Source of the DNA: Undibacterium umbellatum
Lineage (GTDB): Bacteria > Pseudomonadota > Gammaproteobacteria > Burkholderiales > Burkholderiaceae_D
Assembly (NCBI RefSeq): GCF_014284125.1
Contig: NZ_JACOFX010000002.1
Location: 62,001 to 126,000 of the forward strand
DNA: 64,000 bases
Direction of reading: 5' to 3'
Shown here: piece after piece, positions 45,507 to 54,711 of the stretch
Layout of the letters: every line of letters begins with the position of its first letter
Numbering within the stretch: position 1 is the stretch's first letter
Notes under the pieces: model-generated
Database searches by the model: none
Seen by the model: the letters and a program-made list of their open reading frames with translations, nothing else
What the model was told of the DNA's origin: nothing
Made by a program: the position numbers and the translations under genes

Positions 45507-46997
45507 TCACTCATCCTCAACATGCGCAGCCACCTTCTTCACCACCGCGTACCGCGTCAAAGTCTGCTTGCGCGCCACGTCATGTTCGACGAGCGGAAAT
45601 GGATAATCCTTGCCTATTTTCACCCCAGCCTGTTCCAGCAATAGTGGAGCTGTCTTCCACGGCGCATGAATGCTGCGCTTGTCCAGTTTCGCCAGTTGCG
45701 GCAGGTAACGTTTGATGAACTTGCCTTCAGCGTCGAATTTTTCTGACTGTGTGATGGGATTGAAAATGCGGAAGTAAGGTTGGGCGTCGCAGCCGGAGGA
45801 CGATGCCCATTGCCAGCCGCCGTTGTTGGCGGAGAGGTCGAAGTCGTTCAGGTGTTCGGCGAAATAGGCTTCGCCGCGGCGCCAGTCTATGCCCAGGTCT
45901 TTGATGAGGAAGCAGGCGGTGACCATGCGCAGGCGGTTGTGCATGTAGCCGGTCTGGTTCAGTTGCAGCATGGCGGCATCGACCAGGGGGTAGCCGGTGC
46001 GGCCTTCGCACCAAGCGGCGAAGTGGGCGTCAGCTTGTGGACCGGATTCCCACTCTATAGCGTCGTAGTCTGCCTTGAACGAGCGATGGGCGACATGAGG
46101 ATGGTGATGCAGGATCATAAAATAGAAGTCGCGCCAGATCAGTTCGGACAACCAGATTTCTGCTCCGCGATTGGCAGAGATGCGTATTTGCCGCATGGCT
46201 TCCTGCACCAGTTGCCGTATCGATATCGTACCAAAGCGCAAATGGACTGACAGATAAGATGGCCCCTTGACCGCCGGAAAATCGCGTGATTGGTCATACA
46301 GTTTCATGCGGCCGACAAAGTCTTCTAGCAAAGTACGTGCGCCCGACATGCCCGCAGCAACTGGCATACGGCGCTCCGCGGCCTGCGCAAAACCCATTTC
46401 TGCCAGCGTAGGTATGGTTTGCGCTGAGATCGTGCTTAGCTTGTGTGCGTATTTTTCTATAGGGTAAGAGCGCGAATAAAAGTCGCTCCCCTCTGCATGA
46501 AATTTTTTCAGCCATGCATTTTTGTAGGGCGTGAAGACAGAGAAGGGGGTATTCGCCAGCGACAAGACTTCTGACTTTTCAAAAATAACCTGGTCTTTAA
46601 AGCTCAGAAATGCACAATTTCGTTTTAATAATTCTTGCCTGATGGATTCATCCCGGACCACTGCCTGTGGTTCGTAATCATGATTGGTGAACACGGCATC
46701 CACGCCAAGCTCAGCCACTAGTTGCGAGATAGCTGCTTCTGCCTTGGCATAACAGACCAGCAAACCACCACCCATTTGCTGTAGTTCCTGATCCAGTTCA
46801 ATAATACTTTCATGAATAAAGACCACCCGCCTGTCATTTTCTGGCAAATTGTCTAATATTGTTTTATCGAAGATGAAAGTGCAGTAGACCTCGTCACTTT
46901 GCCGCAGGGCATGGTACAGGGCAGCATGGTCAAAATTTCGCAGGTCGCGGCGGAACCAGACCAGGGAACGCGGGTAATGGACTTTATTTTCTTGCAT
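45507..46997 (-). CDS. phrB: Deoxyribodipyrimidine photolyase
   Basis: The 496-residue flavoprotein repairs UV-made cyclobutane pyrimidine dimers with blue light. The N-terminal antenna domain starts SLVWFRRDLRNFDHAAL. The FAD domain (about 200-480) shows GAEIWLSELIWRDFYFMIL, GRTGYPLVDAAMLQL, GYMHNRLRMVTACFLIKD, and FDLSANNGGWQWASSSGCDAQP, the class I CPD photolyase signature with the conserved tryptophans. 84 bases separate it from the divergent yqgE gene. No cryptochrome-like tail is seen. Confidence 0.95.
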   Translation of the reverse strand: MQENKVHYPRSLVWFRRDLRNFDHAALYHALRQSDEVYCTFIFDKTILDNLPENDRRVVFIHESIIELDQELQQMGGGLLVCYAKAEAAISQLVAELGVDAVFTNHDYEPQAVVRDESIRQELLKRNCAFLSFKDQVIFEKSEVLSLANTPFSVFTPYKNAWLKKFHAEGSDFYSRSYPIEKYAHKLSTISAQTIPTLAEMGFAQAAERRMPVAAGMSGARTLLEDFVGRMKLYDQSRDFPAVKGPSYLSVHLRFGTISIRQLVQEAMRQIRISANRGAEIWLSELIWRDFYFMILHHHPHVAHRSFKADYDAIEWESGPQADAHFAAWCEGRTGYPLVDAAMLQLNQTGYMHNRLRMVTACFLIKDLGIDWRRGEAYFAEHLNDFDLSANNGGWQWASSSGCDAQPYFRIFNPITQSEKFDAEGKFIKRYLPQLAKLDKRSIHAPWKTAPLLLEQAGVKIGKDYPFPLVEHDVARKQTLTRYAVVKKVAAHVEDE

Positions 46998-47081
46998 GAT
47001 CTGTCTGATGGTGTGGTCAAAACGCAGTGTGGCACCTTAGCACACATCGAAAATACACGCTAAAAATGCTAAAATGTGACC

Positions 47082-47762
47082 ATGGCGAAGCAAACAAAAT
47101 CACTACATACCAATCTGCACGACGATGCAACACAGTCGGCCCCGAAGACATCCAGACATAAATTCCAGGTGAAAAGCGAAGACGATAACAATTTGGAATT
47201 GAATTTAACCAATCATTTCCTGATTGCAATGCCATCCATGATGGACCCCGTCTTTGGCGGCACGGTGATTTATCTATGCGAGCACAGCCCACGCGGTGCC
47301 ATGGGCATGGTCATCAACCGTGCCATCGAGTTGACGGTGGCTGGCCTGTTTGACCGCATAGACCTGAAGCTGGAAATCATTCCTGATTCCCACCCCATAG
47401 GCAAACGCCCAGTTATATTTGGTGGGCCGGTGCAGGACGACCGTGGCTTTGTCCTGCATACCCCTGTCGGTGAATATTCATCTTCATTAAAAGTGACCGA
47501 AGAGATCGCCTTCACCACCTCACGCGATGTACTGGAAGCCGTGGCTGCCGGTGACGGGCCCGAGCAAGTCCTGATCAGCGTCGGTTATGCAGGCTGGGGT
47601 GCGGGGCAGCTGGAGCAAGAGATACTGGCCAATGGCTGGCTGACCGTCGCTGCTGATGCGCGCATCCTGTTCGATTTGCCATTGGAAGAACGTTTTGCCG
47701 CCGCAATCAAATTACTGGGTATAGACCCACTGATGCTGGCATCCGAAGCGGGGCACGCCTGA
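47082..47762 (+). CDS. yqgE: YqgE/AlgH family protein
   Basis: The 226-residue protein contains the YqgE/AlgH domain (DUF179) from about residue 45: FLIAMPSMMDPVFGGTVIYL, CEHSPRGAMGMVINRAIEL, GGPVQDDRGFVLHT and VGYAGWGAGQLEQEI. Function is unknown; the gene is widely paired with ruvX. The first 40 residues are polar and lower in conservation, so the true start may be further downstream. A GTG two codons earlier is also open. The stop codon shares a base with the ruvX start (TGATG), showing translational coupling. Confidence 0.9.
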   Translation: MAKQTKSLHTNLHDDATQSAPKTSRHKFQVKSEDDNNLELNLTNHFLIAMPSMMDPVFGGTVIYLCEHSPRGAMGMVINRAIELTVAGLFDRIDLKLEIIPDSHPIGKRPVIFGGPVQDDRGFVLHTPVGEYSSSLKVTEEIAFTTSRDVLEAVAAGDGPEQVLISVGYAGWGAGQLEQEILANGWLTVAADARILFDLPLEERFAAAIKLLGIDPLMLASEAGHA

Positions 47763-48157
47763 TGGCTGCAAGCGAAGGTACGGTACTTGCCTTTGATTTT
47801 GGTTTAAAACGCATAGGTGTTGCTGTGGGTAATACCTTTTTGCGTCAGGCTGAAGCACTCAGCATTATCCATGCCCCTACCAATGACGGCAAATTCGCCG
47901 ACATCACCAGGCTCATAGAACAATGGCAGCCCGTGCTTTGCGTGGTGGGTTTACCGATGCATCCCGATGGTGCTGACAATGAAATGACACAGCGCTGCAA
48001 GCGCTTTGCCAACCAGCTTAATGGACGCTTCAATCTACCCGCTGTGCTGGTCGATGAACGTTATTCTTCTGCCGTACTCGCCAACTCACGCGGTGAGTTC
48101 ATCGATGACGATGCTGCCGCGCTTATTCTGCAACAATATTTTGATGAAACGCCATGA
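47762..48157 (+). CDS. ruvX: Putative pre-16S rRNA nuclease / Holliday resolvase-like RuvX
   Basis: The 131-residue YqgF/RuvX protein has an RNase H-like fold. The acidic active site is in LAFDFGLKRIGVAVG (Asp near residue 11), VVGLPMHPDGADNEMT, and LVDERYSSAVL. E. coli YqgF is needed for 16S rRNA 5' processing; a resolvase role was inferred earlier from fold. It overlaps yqgE by 1 base and pyrR by 4 bases (ATGA). Confidence 0.92.
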   Translation: MAASEGTVLAFDFGLKRIGVAVGNTFLRQAEALSIIHAPTNDGKFADITRLIEQWQPVLCVVGLPMHPDGADNEMTQRCKRFANQLNGRFNLPAVLVDERYSSAVLANSRGEFIDDDAAALILQQYFDETP

Positions 48158-48675
48158 CTACCATGACCACTAATGCTGCCCAGCTTGATGCAGAAGCACT
48201 GTATCAGCAACTGCTGGAGCAAATCAGGCCACATGCGCTGGCACAAGACAAACTTGCCATCGTTGGCATTTATTCAGGCGGTGCCTGGATAGCCGAGCGC
48301 CTGGTGCAAGACCTGGGCTTGCCGAATAAAGCGGGTCGTATTGATGTCTCTTTTTACCGCGACGACTATGCCGCCAAGGGTCTGCATGCTGAAGTCAAAC
48401 CTACGCAAATCCCTTTCGATGTCGATGGTGCACAAATCATCCTGGTAGATGATGTGTTGTACACAGGCCGCACCACCCGCGCCGCCATCAATGAATTATT
48501 TGATTATGGCCGTCCGGCCCGCATCATGCTGGCTACCCTGGTAGATCGCGGTGGCCGCGAACTGCCGGTGGCTGCTGATTTTGTAGCCCATACCGCCTCA
48601 TTTGAACCCGCCGTCTCTGTCAATCTGCAACGTGCAGATGATGGCACTTTCAGCATCTCTGTCGACCATGCATAA
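48154..48675 (+). CDS. pyrR: PyrR: pyrimidine regulator / uracil phosphoribosyltransferase
   Basis: The 173-residue protein has the type I phosphoribosyltransferase fold. The PRPP-binding loop is [17 protein letters not shown] (about residues 92-108), with [15 protein letters not shown] as the phosphate loop and [18 protein letters not shown] near the end. In Bacillus PyrR attenuates pyr transcription; in proteobacteria the role is less clear and a UPRT activity may dominate. It overlaps ruvX (ATGA) and pyrB (8 bases), leaving no room for an attenuation leader directly ahead of pyrB. Confidence 0.9.
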   Translation: MTTMTTNAAQLDAEALYQQLLEQIRPHALAQDKLAIVGIYSGGAWIAERLVQDLGLPNKAGRIDVSFYRDDYAAKGLHAEVKPTQIPFDVDGAQIILVDDVLYTGRTTRAAINELFDYGRPARIMLATLVDRGGRELPVAADFVAHTASFEPAVSVNLQRADDGTFSISVDHA

Positions 48676-49639
48676 TCCCCAGCTCAATAAACACGGCGAA
48701 CTCCAGCATTTGCTGACGATAGACGGCTTGCCGAAAGCCATCGTCAATCATATCCTGGATACCGCATCTTCCTTCGTCAGCGTCAGCGACAGGGAAGTCA
48801 AAAAAGTGCCGCTGATGCGTGGCAAAAGCGTCTTCAATCTGTTCTTTGAAAACTCTACCCGCACGCGCACGACTTTTGAGATTGCCTCCAAACGTTTGTC
48901 GGCAGATGTCATCAATCTCAATATCGCCGCTTCCAGTACCAGCAAGGGCGAGTCCCTGCTCGACACCATCGACAATCTGGCCGCCATGCATGCCGATATG
49001 TTCGTCGTGCGTCACGCAACTTCCGGCGCACCTTTCCTGATCGCCAAGCATCTGAATGACACTAAACAGCATCATGTGCATGTGGTGAATGCCGGTGATG
49101 GCCGCCATGCCCACCCCACCCAGGGTTTGCTGGACATGTACACCATACGTCACTACAAAAAAGACTTCACCAACCTGACAGTCGCGATTGTTGGCGATGT
49201 CTTGCATAGCCGTGTTGCCCGTTCCGATATTCATGCCCTGACAACCCTGGGCGTGCCGGAAGTGCGCGTGATAGGACCACGTACCCTGTTGCCAGGCGGC
49301 CTGGATCAGATGGGCGTGCGGGTATTTAACAACATGGATGAAGGCCTGAAAGGCGTCGATGTCATCATCATGCTGCGCCTGCAAAATGAACGTATGAGTG
49401 GTGCCTTGCTGCCTTCAGCACAAGAATATTTCAAGAGCTATGGCCTGACACCAGAACGCCTGGCGCTGGCAAAACCAGATGCCATTGTCATGCATCCCGG
49501 CCCCATGAACCGTGGTGTGGAAATTGATTCTGCCGTGGCCGATGGCCCGCAGGCAGTGATACTGCCGCAAGTGACTTTTGGTATCGCCGTGCGCATGGCT
49601 GTCATGAGCATCGTTGCAGGCAACAGCGGCGGGGTATGA
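48668..49639 (+). CDS. pyrB: Aspartate carbamoyltransferase catalytic chain
   Basis: PyrB joins carbamoyl phosphate and aspartate in the first committed step of pyrimidine synthesis. The 323-residue protein has the carbamoyl-phosphate loop [12 protein letters not shown] (about residues 57-68; usual FxxxSTRTR), [30 protein letters not shown] and [13 protein letters not shown] chose the ATG at 48668, in an 8-base overlap with pyrR; upstream codons lack similarity. No pyrI regulatory chain follows; instead the dihydroorotase-like gene does, as in Pseudomonas. Confidence 0.95.
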   Translation: MHNPQLNKHGELQHLLTIDGLPKAIVNHILDTASSFVSVSDREVKKVPLMRGKSVFNLFFENSTRTRTTFEIASKRLSADVINLNIAASSTSKGESLLDTIDNLAAMHADMFVVRHATSGAPFLIAKHLNDTKQHHVHVVNAGDGRHAHPTQGLLDMYTIRHYKKDFTNLTVAIVGDVLHSRVARSDIHALTTLGVPEVRVIGPRTLLPGGLDQMGVRVFNNMDEGLKGVDVIIMLRLQNERMSGALLPSAQEYFKSYGLTPERLALAKPDAIVMHPGPMNRGVEIDSAVADGPQAVILPQVTFGIAVRMAVMSIVAGNSGGV

Positions 49640-49646
49640 GGAGAAT

Positions 49647-50933
49647 ATGAAGATACATATCAAAAATGGCCGCGTGATTGATCCGGCAAGTGCTACCGAT
49701 GCATTACAGGACGTGTTTATCGCTGCTGGCAAGGTCGTCGCCATAGGCCAGGCACCGGCCGACTTTGTCGCCAATAAAACTGTCGATGCCACAGGCTTGA
49801 TCGTCACCGCTGGCCTGGTCGATCTGAGTGCCCGCTTGCGTGAACCTGGCTTTGAATACAAGGCTACGCTTGAATCTGAATTGCAAGCTGCCATGCGCGG
49901 CGGCGTCACCAGCCTGGTGTGTCCGCCAGATACTGACCCTGTACTTGATGAATCTGGCCTGGTAGAAATGCTCAAGCAAAGAGCACGCATGCAAAACAAG
50001 GCGCATGTCTATCCGCTGGGTGCGCTGACCGTCGGTTTGAAAGGCGAATCCCTGACCGAGATGGCTGAGCTGACTCAGGCAGGCTGCATAGGTTTCTCAC
50101 AAGCTGAAGAAACCATCGCCAATACCAATACCCTGCAAAGGGCACTGGATTACGCCGCCACCTTTGGTTTTACCGTGTGGTTGCGTCCGCAAGATGCCTA
50201 TATAGGCAAGGGGGGGGTGGCCCACAGCGGCCCACTGGCTTCACGCCTGGGTTTGTCTGGTGTACCTGTCATGGCTGAGACGATTGCCTTGCATACGCTG
50301 TTTGAACTCATGCGTGCCACTGGTGCCAAAGTGCATCTATGCCGTATCTCTTCCGCTGCCGGTCTGGAACTGGTGCGCAAGGCCAAGAAAGAAGGCTTGC
50401 CGCTGACCTGCGACGTTGGTGCCCACCATGTACATCTGACGGATGCCGACATTGGTTTCTTTGATTCCAATGCCCGCCTGACCCCGCCTTTACGCAGCCA
50501 ACGTGACCGCGATGCCATTTCTGCGGCATTGAAAGACGGCACCATCGATGCGATATGCTCAGACCATACACCGGTCGATGATGATGAAAAACTGCTGCCC
50601 TTTGCCGAAGCGTCGCCAGGTGCCACTGGCCTGGAATTATTATTATCATTAGCATTGAAATGGGCAGAAGACAGCCGTGGCGAAGTCAGCCTGACACTGG
50701 CACTGTCCAGGATCAGCCAGCATGCTGCCAGAGTGGCAGGCGTGCCCGCCGGGCAAATCGCTGTTGGACAGGCCGCTGACATCTGCATCTTTGATCCTGC
50801 CACACGCTGGAAGGTTGAAGCCAAGGCCCTGGCCAGCCAAGGCAAGCACACGCCATTCCTGGGTTATGAATTGCCGGGTGTGGTCAAGGCGACGATAGTG
50901 TCGGGGCATATTGCGTTTGATACATTGCATTAA
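49647..50933 (+). CDS. pyrX: Dihydroorotase-like protein PyrX (probably non-catalytic)
   Basis: The 428-residue protein has the dihydroorotase/allantoinase amidohydrolase fold: NGRVIDPAS, LVTAGLVDLSARLREPG, GAHHVHLTDADIG and CSDHTPVDDDEK. The metal-binding DxHxH of active enzymes is replaced by DLSARLREPG, so both histidines are lost, as is the histidine in the usual DHAPH. This matches the inactive PyrC' that completes the PyrB dodecamer in Pseudomonas. An active pyrC must be elsewhere. GAGGAG precedes the ATG. It starts 7 bases after the pyrB stop codon. Confidence 0.88.
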   Translation: MKIHIKNGRVIDPASATDALQDVFIAAGKVVAIGQAPADFVANKTVDATGLIVTAGLVDLSARLREPGFEYKATLESELQAAMRGGVTSLVCPPDTDPVLDESGLVEMLKQRARMQNKAHVYPLGALTVGLKGESLTEMAELTQAGCIGFSQAEETIANTNTLQRALDYAATFGFTVWLRPQDAYIGKGGVAHSGPLASRLGLSGVPVMAETIALHTLFELMRATGAKVHLCRISSAAGLELVRKAKKEGLPLTCDVGAHHVHLTDADIGFFDSNARLTPPLRSQRDRDAISAALKDGTIDAICSDHTPVDDDEKLLPFAEASPGATGLELLLSLALKWAEDSRGEVSLTLALSRISQHAARVAGVPAGQIAVGQAADICIFDPATRWKVEAKALASQGKHTPFLGYELPGVVKATIVSGHIAFDTLH

Positions 50934-50941
50934 CATCGAAG

Positions 50942-51262
50942 ATGAAAAGTAATCAGCTTACCCGTGGCGAACAAAGACGCGTCATGTATGTGGAAAACAA
51001 GAACGGCTTGATCGATAGCGTCGCTGCACGCATAGGTTGGGTTGAGTTTTCCAAAACAGGAAGAACAGTTTACTACCGTGGAAAGTCCTTGCAGGCATGT
51101 GCTGGAGGTGGAATTTCCGGTAATTTTATCGACGCCGATACCCGTGAAGAATATTGGATTTCAGGCGTCAAAAAATGCGGTTCCAATGTGCATTATGCGG
51201 AATCAGTGAGTGTCTTGATCGATGAAGATGCCGAAGAAGAAGTGGCAAGGCTGCGTGCCTGA
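50942..51262 (+). CDS. Conserved small protein of unknown function
   Basis: I recall similar small proteins in Burkholderiales, without a named domain. The 106-residue protein is compact and soluble, with RVMYVENKNGLIDSVAARIGWVEFSKTGRTVYYRGKS at its core and REEYWISGVKKCGSN later; no signal peptide or helix. It starts 8 bases after pyrX and ends in a terminator, so it is the last gene of the yqgE-pyr unit. Function is not evident. Confidence 0.7.
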   Translation: MKSNQLTRGEQRRVMYVENKNGLIDSVAARIGWVEFSKTGRTVYYRGKSLQACAGGGISGNFIDADTREEYWISGVKKCGSNVHYAESVSVLIDEDAEEEVARLRA

Positions 51263-51325
51263 AGCAGGCTGAGGTAGTGATCCAAACTGCTCAGTGAGAA
51301 ATTCGTTTGATTGAGTAGGATGAGT

Positions 51326-51365
51326 GGGAGTAAAGGCGCGTATAGCCTTACTCCCGCTTTTGTTT
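51326..51365 (+). terminator. Terminator after the yqgE-pyr unit
   Basis: GGGAGTAAAGGC (51326-51337) pairs with GCCTTACTCCC (51345-51355) with a single bulge, followed by GCTTTTGTTT. It lies 63 bases after the stop codon. Confidence 0.75.
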
Positions 51366-51420
51366 ATTCAGCTTCGCTATTATTAATTGTTACTCTATGT
51401 GAGTATTTTTGTGAGTCCGT

Positions 51421-52152
51421 ATGATCGTTTGGCATTTTTTCCGGATATTTCTCCATCTGACGGCAGGTCTGCTGACTTGCGCCGTGATCTTTCCGTTTTC
51501 TTCTGATGCCAGGCGTGACGAGCTGGTTCGTCGCTGGTCGGTCAAATTGCTGTCTATTTGTACCGTGGATGTCACTTTCAAGGATAAAAGCGAAGGTGTG
51601 GTGAATGCGTCGGCGATGATCGTGTCCAATCATGTGTCATGGCTGGATATTTTTGTCATCAATACGCTGCACCCTTGTCATTTCGTTGCCAAATCAGATA
51701 TTCGCAACTGGCCTTTGCTGGGCTGGTTATGTGAAAAAGCGGGCACGATTTTCCTGGTACGCGGCAGGCAGCGCGATGTGCGCCGTATCTATGAAGGCCT
51801 GGTACATCAGATAGAAGCGGGCAAGCGCATCGCGTTTTTTCCTGAGGGTACGACAGCAGCACAAGGTAATCTGCTATCTTTTCATGCCAACCTGTTTGAA
51901 GCGGCAATAGAAGCGCATGTGCCTGTGCAACCCTTTGTTGTCCGCTATCTTGATGCTCAGGGACAGCTCCATTCCGCCGCTGATTTTATTGGCGACATGA
52001 CTTTTGCAGAGAGCATGCGCATCATCTTGCTGGCACCGCGCATGACGGCAGAGCTGGTGCGCCTGCCTGCCATTCCTACCGAAGGCGCGCACAGGAGGGA
52101 AGTAGCGCAAGTAGCGCGTGCGGCGGTGATGAAGGAATTGGGAATTAGTTGA
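51421..52152 (+). CDS. plsC: 1-acyl-sn-glycerol-3-phosphate acyltransferase-like protein
   Basis: The 243-residue enzyme adds the second acyl chain in phosphatidic acid synthesis at the inner membrane. An N-terminal helix (about 4-26) anchors it. The catalytic NHVSWLD (HX4D, about residue 70), the FLVRGRQRDVRR region, and FPEGTTAAQG (about 140) are in the right order. Because genomes of this group often carry several PlsC paralogues (including ornithine-lipid types), the acceptor is not certain. Confidence 0.88.
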   Translation: MIVWHFFRIFLHLTAGLLTCAVIFPFSSDARRDELVRRWSVKLLSICTVDVTFKDKSEGVVNASAMIVSNHVSWLDIFVINTLHPCHFVAKSDIRNWPLLGWLCEKAGTIFLVRGRQRDVRRIYEGLVHQIEAGKRIAFFPEGTTAAQGNLLSFHANLFEAAIEAHVPVQPFVVRYLDAQGQLHSAADFIGDMTFAESMRIILLAPRMTAELVRLPAIPTEGAHRREVAQVARAAVMKELGIS

Positions 52153-52183
52153 TATGTAGTAGTTTGGTCTAAAGCATCTAAGG

Positions 52184-52236
52184 TAAAGCCTTGCGAAAAC
52201 CGGAAGCATCGTTAGATTTTCGCAAAGGCTTTATTT
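52184..52236. terminator. Bidirectional terminator between plsC and the small gene
   Basis: TAAAGCCTTGCGAAAA (52184-52199) pairs with TTTTCGCAAAGGCTTTA (52217-52232 region) with one bulge. The genes on either side converge on it. Confidence 0.75.
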
Positions 52237-52241
52237 CCTTA

Positions 52242-52460
52242 TTATTTCCACTTCGTTTTACGTTGTTTTTTCCAGTTGCGCTGACGGTTGCCTATATGGC
52301 TGTTAATGGTTTCATACCCATGAGGAAAACAGCGTGAACAACCGCTTTTCTCTCCAATGATGATGCGTGATATCTTTATTCCCGAAACTTTTTTGGGAAT
52401 GTCAGCTAAACCAACTTCATTTTTCCCGAATGCCTTGATGAGGCTGCATTCTCTTTTCAT
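52242..52460 (-). CDS. Small basic cysteine-containing protein (unrecognised)
   Basis: I do not recognise this 72-residue protein with certainty. It is basic, especially at the end (RQRNWKKQRKTKWK), and has a CxxC pair in GCSRCFPHGYETIN, plus a cysteine at residue 5. A metal or nucleic-acid binding role fits the composition but is only a guess. A strong ribosome binding site (AAAGGAGAG, 5 bases before the ATG) and a terminator at the 3' end support a real gene. It lies alone between plsC and apaH. Confidence 0.7.
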   Translation of the reverse strand: MKRECSLIKAFGKNEVGLADIPKKVSGIKISRIIIGEKSGCSRCFPHGYETINSHIGNRQRNWKKQRKTKWK

Positions 52461-52758
52461 TTTGCTCTCCTTTAAGTAAATACCTAAAAGAGAGCACCTT
52501 TCAACATTTCTACTAGCATTTTCTTAACTCCTTACTGAACATAATGTCATGTTAAGCGGTTGCTTGATGCGACTGCATTTCGCACGCAAGCCGAGCGTAA
52601 TCAGATGCATGTCGGCTCACTCAAGACGCGTCGACAAAAGATGATGTTCGATATGTCAAAATAAATCAAGAGAAACAAAATAAGCAAAGCGGACGCGTGG
52701 GTCTTGGAAGTGCTGGTGATATTGTGTATGTACACGGTATTAAAAAACTTGGGAATTA
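52461..52758. other. Intergenic region upstream of the small gene
   Basis: No gene is seen in these 298 bases. They should hold the promoter of the small minus-strand gene and the 3' end of the apaH transcript. A short inverted repeat (AACAT...ATGTT near 52540) is the only structure I noticed. Confidence 0.4.
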
Positions 52759-53583
52759 TTACCCCGGCTTTTGCTGCTGCGGGCAATCTATTTGCACGAC
52801 TTGCCTGTCTTCCAGCGCAACAGCAGTCAGCTTGCCGCCCCAGACACAGCCGGTATCCAGGCTGATCAGGTTGTCACGCAAGATCAGGCCCAGGGTGGAC
52901 CAGTGGCCAAATACCACAGGAGTTTTTTCACTGGCGCGTGGCAGGTCAAACCAGGGGGTAAAGCCTTTTGGCGCGCTGTCCAGGCCATCCTTGCTGTCAA
53001 AATCCATGACGCCATCTGCACTGCAAAAACGCATGCGTGTCAGTGCATTGATGATGCAGCGTGACCTGTCATAGCCTTGCAAATCATCATGCCATTGCGC
53101 TGGGGTGTTGCCATACATATTGCGTAATAAATCTAGCCATTCCTCACTGCGCAGCTGCGTTTCTACCTCATGTGCCAGCTTCATGGTTTGCTTTGCTGAC
53201 CATTGCGGGAAAATGCCTGCATGCACCAGCAAATGCTGATGCTGCAAAATCGCCATAGGCCTGTGTCGCAACCAGTCCAGCAATTCCTCACGGTCTGGTG
53301 CTTGCAGGATATCGTCCAGGGTATCGCTGCGGTGTGCCTTGCGTATGTCATGCGCAACGGCGAGTAAATGCAGGTCATGGTTGCCGAGCACGGATTCTGC
53401 CCGTCCAGCGATTTGTAAATCACGTATCAGGCGTAGGCTGGCCAGTGATTTTGGGCCTCGATTGACCAGATCTCCGGCAAACAAATACTGGGCATGTGGC
53501 TCGGTCTGCTCTATCTTGCTGAGCAGGTTTTGCAACTGGTCGGCACAGCCTTGTATGTCACCGATAAAATAAGTCTTTGCCAT
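52759..53583 (-). CDS. apaH: Bis(5'-nucleosyl)-tetraphosphatase, symmetrical
   Basis: ApaH splits Ap4A into two ADP, and can remove Np4 caps from RNA. The 274-residue protein is a PPP-family metallophosphatase: [13 protein letters not shown] at the start (Q in place of the family's usual histidine, as I recall for Burkholderiales), [22 protein letters not shown], and HAGIFPQWS later. I chose the ATG at 53583 with GAGG upstream; a GTG seven codons earlier overlaps hemH. 7 bases from the hemH stop codon, so co-transcribed. Confidence 0.93.
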   Translation of the reverse strand: MAKTYFIGDIQGCADQLQNLLSKIEQTEPHAQYLFAGDLVNRGPKSLASLRLIRDLQIAGRAESVLGNHDLHLLAVAHDIRKAHRSDTLDDILQAPDREELLDWLRHRPMAILQHQHLLVHAGIFPQWSAKQTMKLAHEVETQLRSEEWLDLLRNMYGNTPAQWHDDLQGYDRSRCIINALTRMRFCSADGVMDFDSKDGLDSAPKGFTPWFDLPRASEKTPVVFGHWSTLGLILRDNLISLDTGCVWGGKLTAVALEDRQVVQIDCPQQQKPG

Positions 53584-53590
53584 TGCTGCC

Positions 53591-54697
53591 TCAGGGCTCT
53601 CCACCCAGGCGTTTGGCTTCTGCCCGGCTGATCAGTGCGTGTTGCTTTTGCTCTTCGCGCACGCTGGCAGTGATCATGGTAGGCCAGCCTATCAGGTGTT
53701 GTTCCGCGATTTCAGCCAGAGCGCGCATCCAGGCCGGTGATTCATTCAGACAGGGGATGTAATTGAATTCCTTGCCGCCCGCTTTGAGAAAATCATCTTT
53801 TACTTCCATGGCGATTTCTTCCAGGGTTTCAAGGCAATCCGCAATAAAGCCGGGGCAGACCACGTCCAGCCTTTTTATACCTTCTTTTGCCAGTTTGACG
53901 ACAGTCGGCGCGGTATAGGGTTGCAGCCATTCTGCCCGCCCCAGGCGCGATTGGAAGGTGACGATATAATCATCTTTACCCAAGCCCAGTCTGTCTGCCA
54001 GCAGGCGGGCAGTCTTATAGCATTCACAATGATAGGCATCGCCACGCAGTAAAAAGGCCTTAGGCAAGCCATGAAAGCTCATGATCAATTTTTCTGGCCG
54101 CCCATGGGTTTCCCAGTGATTCATGATGGACAATTTCAGTGCCTGTATATAGCCATCATTGTCATGGTAATTTTTGATAAAGCGCAGTTCTGGCATGTTC
54201 CTGACTTGCTGGTAATGCTGTGCCACTGCGTCAAAATTTGAGGCCGTTGTGGTGGCAGAATATTGCGGGTAAGCAGGAAGTATCAGTATGCGTTCACAGC
54301 CGTCTTGTTTGAGCTTTTGCAAGACATCGGGTATGGAAGGTGAGCCATAACGCATGGCATAAGCAACCTGGACTTCATGGCCGCGTTCACCCAGATATCC
54401 CTTCAGCAAGGATGCCTGCTTTTGTGTGTGTATCTTTAGTGGTGAGCCATCCTTGGTCCAGACAGAGGCATATTTTTTTGCAGACTGGCCAGAACGGAAA
54501 GGCAAAATGACGCCATGTAAAATCAGCCACCAGATCGGACGTGGCACTTCGACTACGCGCCTGTCCCACAAAAATTGTTTGAGGTAGCGCCGTACTGCCG
54601 ATGCCGTTGGCGCATCTGGTGTACCGAGGTTGATCAGCACCACGGCTGTCTTGGCGATTTTGCCGTGTGAATATTCAGGTTCTTTAAGGAAGCGCAT
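53591..54697 (-). CDS. hemH: Ferrochelatase
   Basis: HemH inserts iron into protoporphyrin IX, the last step of heme b synthesis. The 368-residue protein starts [22 protein letters not shown], has [13 protein letters not shown], the catalytic histidine in [14 protein letters not shown] (about residue 205) and [17 protein letters not shown], and the glutamate in [15 protein letters not shown]. Full length. It lies 14 bases from the recN stop codon and just before apaH. Confidence 0.96.
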   Translation of the reverse strand: MRFLKEPEYSHGKIAKTAVVLINLGTPDAPTASAVRRYLKQFLWDRRVVEVPRPIWWLILHGVILPFRSGQSAKKYASVWTKDGSPLKIHTQKQASLLKGYLGERGHEVQVAYAMRYGSPSIPDVLQKLKQDGCERILILPAYPQYSATTTASNFDAVAQHYQQVRNMPELRFIKNYHDNDGYIQALKLSIMNHWETHGRPEKLIMSFHGLPKAFLLRGDAYHCECYKTARLLADRLGLGKDDYIVTFQSRLGRAEWLQPYTAPTVVKLAKEGIKRLDVVCPGFIADCLETLEEIAMEVKDDFLKAGGKEFNYIPCLNESPAWMRALAEIAEQHLIGWPTMITASVREEQKQHALISRAEAKRLGGEP

Positions 54698-54711
54698 GAT
54701 GTATTTTTTTC

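Noticed and set aside
45047..45715. Open frame of 222 codons on the plus strand
   Set aside because: It runs through the composite repeat block and then antisense to the photolyase gene, has no family features, and its composition (cysteine/arginine/proline-rich) is that of a non-coding frame.
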